Part shown: positions 1 to 5,336 of the stretch, one piece after another
Layout: each line of letters begins with the position of its first letter
Position numbering within the stretch: position 1 is the first letter of the stretch
Assembly (NCBI GenBank): GCA_001803645.1
Contig: MHDW01000207.1
Span: 3,181-8,516, forward strand
Reading direction: 5' to 3'
Source: Nitrospirae bacterium GWC2_42_7
GTDB taxonomy: Bacteria > Nitrospirota > Thermodesulfovibrionia > Thermodesulfovibrionales > UBA6898
Length of the DNA: 5,336 nt
The notes under the pieces: generated by a model
Told to the model about the DNA's origin: nothing
What the model saw: the letters and a program-made list of their open reading frames with translations, nothing else
The model's database searches: none
Position numbers and translations under genes: made by a program

Positions 1-14
1 AGGGGTGGCCGAAG

Positions 15-34
15 CCTGCCTGCCGGTAGGCAGG
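15..34. repeat. GC-rich inverted repeat (hairpin)
   Basis: The arms CCTGCCT (15-21) and AGGCAGG (28-34) are perfect reverse complements. A G-T wobble pair between 22 and 27 can extend the stem, leaving a CCGG tetraloop. It lies in the non-coding leader upstream of the GH57 gene. Neither strand shows a T-run after it, so it does not look like an intrinsic terminator. It more likely belongs to an interspersed intergenic palindrome family or acts as leader RNA structure. The inverted repeat is seen directly; the role is unknown. Confidence 0.6.
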
Positions 35-37
35 GCC

Positions 38-78
38 GGGGTGGTAAGAATCTCAACAGGGGATTAAGGGGTGGTAAG
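38..78 (+). repeat. Direct repeat of GGGGTGGTAAG, two copies 30 bases apart
   Basis: The 11-mer GGGGTGGTAAG occurs at 38-48 and again at 68-78. A partial copy, GGGGTGG, is at 2-8, and a further TGGTAA follows at 79-84. Between the full copies is AGGGGATTAAGGGG (58-71). Together with the hairpin at 15-34, this makes the first 85 bases a G-rich repetitive patch quite unlike the AT-richer bases 85-228. It could be the edge of an intergenic repeat element or a set of protein-binding sites. No function can be assigned from sequence alone. Confidence 0.5.
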
Positions 79-228
79 TGGTAATTTCCAATACTCCTTC
101 AGCTTTGTTTTCTTTAAACCTTTCAGGGGTTTGTGGTATATTGTATAACTATGTATTTAAATGCTTTTTTCTGCCAAAAACAATATCTCATTCTGTTTGT
201 CCTGATAACAGGACTGATGCGTTAAATA

Positions 229-2301
229 ATGTCAAAACTTCATCTTGTTCTCGCATTTCATAACCATCAGCCGGTCGGTAATTTTGACCATGTTCTTGAG
301 GATTCTTACAGTAAGGCATATCTGCCTTTCCTTGAAACTCTTCTTAACCACCCAAGGCTTAAGGTGGTTCTGCATTATTCAGGCCATCTTCTTTCCTGGA
401 TACAAAAACGCCATCCTGAGGCGATAGAGATCATCAAGGGCCTTGTCAAAGAAGATAGGGTTGAGATCCTCTCAGGAGGTTTTTATGAACCGATCTTGTC
501 AGTGCTGCCAGAAAAGGACAGAATTTTACAAATAACCGAACTTTCAAAATTCATAAAAAAGAATTTAGATTATGAGCCAAAAGGCATGTGGCTTGCTGAA
601 AGGGTCTGGGAACCGCATATGCCTAAATTTATTTCACAGGCCGGCATAGAATACGTGCCAGTTGATGATTATCATTTCAAGCTGACTGGCCTCAACGATG
701 GAGACCTCCTGGGATATTATATTACAGAGGACGGTGGAGCCCGTATCAATGTATTCCCGGGGAGCGAAAAACTGAGATACTACATCCCTTTCAAGTCTGT
801 TGAGGAAACAATATCCTACTTCAGGGATATTCATATGAGAGGCGGCAACCCTCTTCTTACCATGTCTGATGACGGCGAGAAGTTCGGCGGCTGGCCCAAG
901 ACTCACAAGCACTGTTATGAAGACAGGTGGTTAGACAATTTCTTCACTGCTCTTGAAGCCACCTCTGAGTGGATAGAAACTACTACGTTCAGCGAATACT
1001 CCTCGAGATTCCAGCCTGCAGGAAGGGTCTATCTGCCGACAGCCTCTTACAGGGAGATGGGAGAATGGGCACTGCCATCAGAGGGAACTCTTGAGTATGA
1101 ATATGTGCTTGAAGAAATGGAAAAGATAATAGGCGAAAGGTCCAAACAGCTCTTAAGAGGGGGCATATGGCGTTCATTCATGGTGAAGTATCCGGAGTCA
1201 AACCATATACACAAAAGGATGTTCATGATAAGCCGCAAGGTCTATGATGCCTGTAAAATAAACAGCAAGAAAGGCCGTGAGGCGCAGATCGAGCTCTGGA
1301 AAAGCCAGTGCAATGACGCATACTGGCATGGTGTTTTCGGAGGCCTTTATCTTCCGCATTTGAGATCATCTCTATTCAGATATCTGCTTAAGGCAGAGGA
1401 GATTGCAAACAATATCCTTAAGAACAATCCGAGTGTTGAGCAGGCTGATTTTGACTGCGACGGATATGACGACATAGTAGTCAACACAGAACACCTTGCC
1501 CTTGCAGCCACAGAGAAGAGCGGAAGCCTTACAGAACTGTCGCTTTATAAACAGAATGTTAATATTTTTGATATCCTCACGAGAAGGCCAGAAGCATATC
1601 ACTCGAAAATAGCGCAAACAGCAAACTCGGGCTCGGATTCAACAAAGACAATACACGACCAGCTTCTTGTAAAAGAAAACGGCCTCGCAAGTTATCTCGT
1701 ATATGATGACTACAGGAGGGCCTCTTTACTTGACCACTTTCTTGAATACAATACAGGCATTGAAGCCCTTGCAGCATCAGAATATGAGGAATTGGGGGAT
1801 TTTATAGAAGGGATATACTCTCTCGGCCATTCGAAAAAAGGCAAGAATATCTTGTTGTCTTTCTCGAAAGAAGGCACTATCCGGCAGGAAAGAGTAAAAA
1901 TAGACAAAACTCTGGAACTGGCAGGTTCGGGCAAGATAAAGATCGAATATCTGCTTGAGGGCACTTTCTCCGGACTTTTTGCGATCGAGATGAATATATC
2001 TTTGTTAGGCTCTCCGCATGCACTTGTCAGGGTCGGGGACAAGACCTTACAAATAAAAAATACAGCCGCATATAAGGGAATAAATGAGTTCAGCATCGAA
2101 GATAAATTCTTAAATCTCTCTGCGTATTTCAGCTTCTATAACAACATAGACCTGTGGCACTATCCTGTAGAAACTGTATCATTGTCCGAGCAGGGAATAG
2201 AAAGATTATATCAGGGGACATCTTTCCTTTTTGTATCAGAAATGGAACTGCGTGGCAGAAAAAAACTGAAGTTTGAACTGGATTTCCGGGAGAACAAATA
2301 A
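229..2301 (+). CDS. GH57 alpha-amylase / 4-alpha-glucanotransferase
   Basis: A 690-residue glycoside hydrolase family 57 enzyme that cleaves or transfers alpha-1,4-glucan chains (glycogen, starch, maltodextrin) with retention. No signal peptide is seen, so it is probably cytoplasmic. All five GH57 regions are present: HNHQP (11-15), GGFYEP (83-88), WLAERVWEP (121-129) with nucleophile Glu124, the DDGEKFG segment (214-220) with the acid/base Asp, and AYWHG (364-368). The catalytic (beta/alpha)7 barrel spans about residues 4-290 and a central helical domain about 295-390. The C-terminal beta-sandwich (DUF1926 type) runs from about 405 and opens with DFDCDGYDD. Length is close to the roughly 650-660 residues of the Thermococcus 4-alpha-glucanotransferase. 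ATG 229 is the first possible start, because an in-frame TAA sits at 223-225, and it fits family N-termini. The ribosome site is weak (AGGA at 210-213, 15 bases away). It overlaps the next gene by 1 base. Family is certain; hydrolase versus transferase is not. Confidence 0.95.
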   Translation: MSKLHLVLAFHNHQPVGNFDHVLEDSYSKAYLPFLETLLNHPRLKVVLHYSGHLLSWIQKRHPEAIEIIKGLVKEDRVEILSGGFYEPILSVLPEKDRILQITELSKFIKKNLDYEPKGMWLAERVWEPHMPKFISQAGIEYVPVDDYHFKLTGLNDGDLLGYYITEDGGARINVFPGSEKLRYYIPFKSVEETISYFRDIHMRGGNPLLTMSDDGEKFGGWPKTHKHCYEDRWLDNFFTALEATSEWIETTTFSEYSSRFQPAGRVYLPTASYREMGEWALPSEGTLEYEYVLEEMEKIIGERSKQLLRGGIWRSFMVKYPESNHIHKRMFMISRKVYDACKINSKKGREAQIELWKSQCNDAYWHGVFGGLYLPHLRSSLFRYLLKAEEIANNILKNNPSVEQADFDCDGYDDIVVNTEHLALAATEKSGSLTELSLYKQNVNIFDILTRRPEAYHSKIAQTANSGSDSTKTIHDQLLVKENGLASYLVYDDYRRASLLDHFLEYNTGIEALAASEYEELGDFIEGIYSLGHSKKGKNILLSFSKEGTIRQERVKIDKTLELAGSGKIKIEYLLEGTFSGLFAIEMNISLLGSPHALVRVGDKTLQIKNTAAYKGINEFSIEDKFLNLSAYFSFYNNIDLWHYPVETVSLSEQGIERLYQGTSFLFVSEMELRGRKKLKFELDFRENK

Positions 2302-3959
2302 TGAAAAGAATTGCGCTTATGATCTTATCTTTTTTTGTAATGATCTCTTTTGCCTATGGTGAGGATGACCCTCTGACAAAACTGAAAGATGACACTATGC
2401 TGTATTTTGCACCTCTTAACGGAACGATCACAGCCGTTGACGGGGATAAGGTTGTGATGAAAATAGATTCTAAAAGCCCGCTCAAACCCGGCACGAGGGT
2501 AAAGCTTTTGAGAGAAGGAATTCCGTTCATACACCCTATAACCAAAGAAATACTCGGCAAGGTTGAATCAACCGTGGGAAAAGTTGAGATAAAAGAGGTC
2601 CGGCCGGAATCATCTACCGGCATAGTAGTTGAAGGAGAGGCAAAAGAAGGGGACAAAGTTCGCATATCAGAAACGAAGATCAAGCTGGTCTTCTGCCAGG
2701 ACCAGAATGTAGACTGGCATCTTGCTGATGAATATTACAGGAAACTTAAGGCAACAGAAAAGATCGAGATGACAGACACAGCACTTGAAACAAGTGATGA
2801 GAAAAAACTTCTCGATGAGGCTAAAAAACTAGGGTCTGAGGTTGCACTTCTGCTGACGACCAAATCAACAGACGACAAAACTCTGATGAGGCAACAGGCA
2901 TTCTGGGTCTCGGATGGCTCAAAATTCATTGACACAGAAATAACTATAGATGTTGCTTTCGTAAAAGAACTGAAGTTCGGAGATGAACTTTTCTCTCCTC
3001 ACAGCGGAGAGGCGATCCTTGCATACAATCTCCCTTTCAAAGCAAACCTTATTGCAGCCGGCGATATTGACGGTGACAGAAAACAGGAGATCATTGTCAG
3101 TACTGGCAATGAAATAATGATCTATATGCCTGCTGTTGACCTTCAGTTTCTGAAGGATATAAAAGGATTTACCAGAAATGAATTCTTATGGCTCGATACT
3201 ATTGACCTGAATAAGAACGGCAGAGACGAAATTGTCATAACCACAATGAAAGATAGTGATATTGTCTCATATATATATGAACTTTCAGGCCCCGAGTTCA
3301 GGAAGCTCTGGGAAGGAAATTATTTTTTACATAGAGTTAACGACAGCCTCTTTGCTCAGGCATATTCTCCCTATGAAGGCTTTAAGGGAGATGTTCTTAA
3401 TATGATCTGGGATGGTGAGTATAAAACAGGAGAAACGGTAAAAGTCCCTAAGGGTGTTAATGTTTATGATTTTACTTTTGTAGCCGGAATTGCCGAAGGG
3501 GACAGTCTTTTCACTTATGACGAACTTGGATATTTAAATCTCTATAATGAAAAGAAACTAAGAACATGGAGGAGCACCCGGAATACAGGCGAATTCCCTA
3601 TGACCTTCAAGTTAAAATCCACCGTGTCTTACCTGGATAAGGGAGTATGGTCTATTAAAGACAGACTCATCTCAAGTCATAAGGAAGTTCTGGCTGTAGA
3701 GAGGGTCCCTTTCTCAAATATGGCAAAAGGAATAGGCAACAAGAGTTCACTCATAAAGAGCTATTGGTGGAACGGCTTTTCTATGGAAGAAAGCGTACTG
3801 ATCAACAAGATCAATGGAGGTGTCCTGGATTATGCGCTTGCAGGAGATAATATTATTGTTCTGGCCAGCCCGTTTATGGGTGTAAATTTCGGCAAGATAC
3901 TAAAAGGCAAAAATCCTCTGGGAACAGCACTATATATTTATGCTGTCAAGGGGAGATAA
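2301..3959 (+). CDS. Exported FG-GAP/VCBS-like propeller protein with FlgT-C/SH3-like N-terminal domain, function unknown
   Basis: A 552-residue protein that I do not recognise as a named gene. Residues 1-20 form a Sec signal peptide: KR, a hydrophobic core, then AYG with likely cleavage before Glu21. No lipobox Cys is present, so it is probably periplasmic or secreted. Residues about 38-123 look like a small beta-barrel (LNGTITAVDGDKV, then PGTRVKLL, HPITKEILG and EGDKV), resembling the FlgT C-terminal SH3-like domain. Residues about 125-220 look like an alpha/beta segment of the kind seen in TolB or CsgG N-terminal domains. From about 245 come FG-GAP/VCBS-type repeats: DIDGDRKQE (255-263) and DLNKNGRDE (302-310), each followed by a beta-strand. 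Weaker strand-rich repeats continue to the C-terminus, suggesting a degenerate propeller. ATG 2301 lies within TAATG, overlapping the GH57 stop, with GGGAG at 2288-2292 (8-base spacing), so translation is coupled. Export and repeats are well supported; the domain names are inferences. A scaffold or binding role at the envelope is possible but unproven. Confidence 0.85.
   Translation: MKRIALMILSFFVMISFAYGEDDPLTKLKDDTMLYFAPLNGTITAVDGDKVVMKIDSKSPLKPGTRVKLLREGIPFIHPITKEILGKVESTVGKVEIKEVRPESSTGIVVEGEAKEGDKVRISETKIKLVFCQDQNVDWHLADEYYRKLKATEKIEMTDTALETSDEKKLLDEAKKLGSEVALLLTTKSTDDKTLMRQQAFWVSDGSKFIDTEITIDVAFVKELKFGDELFSPHSGEAILAYNLPFKANLIAAGDIDGDRKQEIIVSTGNEIMIYMPAVDLQFLKDIKGFTRNEFLWLDTIDLNKNGRDEIVITTMKDSDIVSYIYELSGPEFRKLWEGNYFLHRVNDSLFAQAYSPYEGFKGDVLNMIWDGEYKTGETVKVPKGVNVYDFTFVAGIAEGDSLFTYDELGYLNLYNEKKLRTWRSTRNTGEFPMTFKLKSTVSYLDKGVWSIKDRLISSHKEVLAVERVPFSNMAKGIGNKSSLIKSYWWNGFSMEESVLINKINGGVLDYALAGDNIIVLASPFMGVNFGKILKGKNPLGTALYIYAVKGR
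3948..3955 (+). promoter_or_regulatory. Strong Shine-Dalgarno site that favours the TTG start of uppS
   Basis: AAGGGGAG lies at the very end of the upstream gene and ends 8 bases before TTG 3964. The alternative ATG at 3940 has no Shine-Dalgarno-like sequence in the 15 bases before it, which are AT-rich. The site therefore argues for TTG 3964 as the real uppS start. Confidence 0.65.
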
Positions 3960-3963
3960 CAAG

Positions 3964-4683
3964 TTGGACATTCATGGAAGAATACCATCCCATGTCGGGA
4001 TAATTATGGACGGCAACGGAAGATGGGCTGAAAGCAGAGGCCTTCCGAGAATAGAAGGACACAGAAGAGGTTCTGAAAGGGTAAAAGAGATAGTTGAGGT
4101 ATCTCTGGATATCGGCATAAAGTGCATCACGCTTTATGCTTTTTCGACCGAAAACTGGCAAAGGCCCAAATCAGAAGTCTCAATGCTCATGAAGCTTCTC
4201 GAACTCTATCTCAAAAATGAACTTTCTAAACTGGTGAAAAAGGGAATTGTATTCAGAACAATAGGCGAAACATGGCGGCTTCCTGAAAATATTCAAAAAC
4301 TCATTAAGGATACAACAGAAATGACTGCTTCCAACAAGGGGATGACCCTTGTCGCTGCATTAAGTTACAGCAGCAGAAATGAGATCACAAGAGGCATAAA
4401 GAAAATTATAGCTTCAGGAATAAAACCTGAAGAAGTTACAGAAGATCTCGTCACCTCCAGCCTTGACACAGACGGCCTGCCACAACCTGATCTTATCATA
4501 AGGACCAGCGGTGAAAGGCGTCTTAGTAATTTTCTTTTATGGCAGAGCGCTTATGCAGAACTTTATTTCACTGATGTGCTCTGGCCTGATTTTGATAAAG
4601 AAGAGTTCATGCTGGCTTTGCAGGATTTTCAGGGCAGGGAGCGGCGTTTCGGAAGCCTTCCTGTAAGCTCGAATGCATCTTAA
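3964..4683 (+). CDS. uppS: Undecaprenyl diphosphate synthase (isoprenyl transferase)
   Basis: A cis-prenyltransferase that condenses isopentenyl diphosphate onto farnesyl diphosphate to make C55 undecaprenyl diphosphate, the lipid carrier for peptidoglycan and surface glycans. It is cytoplasmic and membrane-associated. Family motifs, numbered from the TTG start (239 residues), are HVGIIMDGNGRWA (10-22) with catalytic Asp16, His33, FSTENW (60-65), Arg67, PDLIIRTSGERRLSNFLLWQ (175-194) and the Mg-binding Glu199 in AYAELYF. The length is normal for the family. The usual NYGGR motif reads SYSSR (134-138), a variant I recall from some other phyla, so it is not inactivating by itself. TTG 3964 is preferred: AAGGGGAG is 8 bases upstream and the protein then starts just before the conserved IPSHV. 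ATG 3940 would add eight residues, overlap the upstream gene by 20 bases and lack a ribosome site. Identity is certain; the start is likely. Confidence 0.96.
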   Translation: MDIHGRIPSHVGIIMDGNGRWAESRGLPRIEGHRRGSERVKEIVEVSLDIGIKCITLYAFSTENWQRPKSEVSMLMKLLELYLKNELSKLVKKGIVFRTIGETWRLPENIQKLIKDTTEMTASNKGMTLVAALSYSSRNEITRGIKKIIASGIKPEEVTEDLVTSSLDTDGLPQPDLIIRTSGERRLSNFLLWQSAYAELYFTDVLWPDFDKEEFMLALQDFQGRERRFGSLPVSSNAS

Positions 4684-5336
4684 GCGTCTCATCATCGCAT
4701 TTTTTCTCTTACCAGTACTTTACATCTACACGATGTATCTGCCTGCAGAATATTTTCTTTTTCTTATCGTCTTTTTCTCAACGATAGCACTCGCAGAATT
4801 CTATACCATGTTCAGAATAAAAGGCCTTTTAAAATATGCGGGTATTGTATGCGGCGGTGCACTTCTTTTTGTCTTTTTTATCGCAAGGGAGTTTTTCACT
4901 GATATACTTCTGTTTTCTGCACTCATGATCATGGGACTAAGGCTGTTCATTAAAAGAGAACCTGAGGCATCTCTTTCAGATATAGCGTGTGCTGTTTTTG
5001 GACTTCTCTATATCCCGGGACTGCTCACCTTTCAACTCAGCCTTGACAGGGCAGATCCCCGATGGATAATACTCCTTTATGCATCAGTATGGGCTGCTGA
5101 CAGCGCTGCCTTATATATAGGTTCTGCCATCGGAAAGAGAAAACTTTACAAAGAAATAAGTCCGAACAAAACAGTTGCAGGAGCAGTAGCCTCTGCTTTT
5201 GGAGGCATTATCGGCGCTGTTTTTATAAAGGTCTTGATCATGCATCACATTCCCTTGCACATAATGATGATCCTCGGCGCTGCTGTCGGCATAACAACAG
5301 TGATAGGAGACCTTGTAGAGTCTATGTTCAAGCGCG
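4673..5336 (+). CDS. cdsA: Phosphatidate cytidylyltransferase (CDP-diglyceride synthase), 3' end cut by window
   Basis: An integral inner-membrane enzyme that makes CDP-diacylglycerol from phosphatidic acid and CTP, the branch point for phospholipid synthesis. The window holds 221 codons without a stop. The protein begins MHLKRLIIAFFLLP, a typical CdsA N-terminus, and has several hydrophobic helices (about 5-20, 25-42, 53-70, 77-90, 104-122, 131-150, 168-188, 195-212). The conserved block is WAADSAALYIG (140-150), then GKRKL and ISPNKT (162-167). GDLVESMFKR (212-221) at the edge matches the start of the CdsA signature (S-x-hydrophobic-K-R, then K-D), so roughly 45-60 residues are missing. ATG 4673 is the first possible start because an in-frame TAA lies at 4664-4666. 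It overlaps the uppS end by 11 bases with no clear ribosome site, suggesting translational coupling. The truncation is only the window boundary. Two small departures from the usual pattern are Leu147 where Tyr is common and Ala169 where Glu or Gln is common after SPxKT. Confidence 0.93.
   Translation, partial: MHLKRLIIAFFLLPVLYIYTMYLPAEYFLFLIVFFSTIALAEFYTMFRIKGLLKYAGIVCGGALLFVFFIAREFFTDILLFSALMIMGLRLFIKREPEASLSDIACAVFGLLYIPGLLTFQLSLDRADPRWIILLYASVWAADSAALYIGSAIGKRKLYKEISPNKTVAGAVASAFGGIIGAVFIKVLIMHHIPLHIMMILGAAVGITTVIGDLVESMFKR

Noticed and set aside
15..45. Hairpin as an intrinsic terminator of an upstream gene
   Set aside because: No T-run follows the stem on either strand.
131..159. Possible sigma-70 promoter, TTGTGG (131-136) and TATTTA (154-159) with 17-base spacing; also TATAAC at 144-149
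   Set aside because: Each box matches only about half of the consensus and TATAAC has no suitable -35. A promoter somewhere in 85-228 is likely, but this pair cannot be supported over chance in AT-rich sequence.
78..263. A 61-codon GTG-started plus-strand open frame in the leader, with AAGGGG 6 bases upstream
   Set aside because: It overlaps the certain GH57 start by 35 bases in another frame, shows no recognisable motif, and has the look of translated non-coding sequence. The ribosome-like AAGGGG belongs to the G-rich repeat.
1444..1485. DFDCDGYDD in the GH57 protein as an FG-GAP repeat shared with the downstream exported protein
   Set aside because: This acidic stretch is a normal feature at the start of the GH57 C-terminal beta-sandwich domain, so the resemblance to the DIDGD repeats next door is not evidence of domain exchange.
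1710..2096. A 128-codon minus-strand open frame inside the GH57 gene, and other minus-strand frames within GH57, the exported protein and uppS
   Set aside because: They lie wholly inside well-supported plus-strand genes, have no ribosome sites or family motifs that I can see, and are shadows of the real coding frames.

Overview
The window is one tightly packed run of four plus-strand genes after a short leader of about 230 bases. The order is: a GH57 alpha-amylase/4-alpha-glucanotransferase (229-2301), an exported FG-GAP/VCBS-type protein of unknown function (2301-3959), undecaprenyl diphosphate synthase uppS (best start 3964, end 4683), and phosphatidate cytidylyltransferase cdsA (4673 to beyond the right edge). 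Successive genes overlap by 1 base, are separated by 4 bases, or overlap by 11 bases. No terminator is visible between them, so they very likely form one transcription unit with translational coupling.

The organism looks like a Gram-negative-type bacterium of moderate base composition. A uppS-cdsA pair is a common bacterial arrangement, usually continuing into dxr and rseP. The GH57 enzyme, the propeller-type exported protein and the CdsA sequence style suggest a Nitrospirota- or Desulfobacterota-like lineage. That is an inference from style, not a marker-based assignment.

Region by region: bases 1-228 hold no convincing gene. They contain a perfect 7-bp inverted repeat (15-34) and two copies of an 11-base direct repeat (38-48 and 68-78), then an AT-richer leader. 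The GH57 gene has all five conserved regions of its family and should be an active cytoplasmic alpha-glucan enzyme. The second gene encodes a protein with a signal peptide, an SH3-like/FlgT-C-like segment, a possible TolB- or CsgG-like alpha/beta segment, and a C-terminal half with two DxDxD-type repeats suggesting a beta-propeller. The last two genes make lipid precursors for the envelope: UppS makes the C55 carrier for peptidoglycan and surface polysaccharides, and CdsA makes CDP-diacylglycerol for phospholipids.

The main point of interest is the pairing of an alpha-glucan enzyme and an uncharacterised exported propeller protein with core envelope-lipid genes. I see no defence system, mobile element, CRISPR array, tRNA or rRNA here. 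Nothing in the window amounts to a clear new system; the exported protein is the best candidate for something undescribed.
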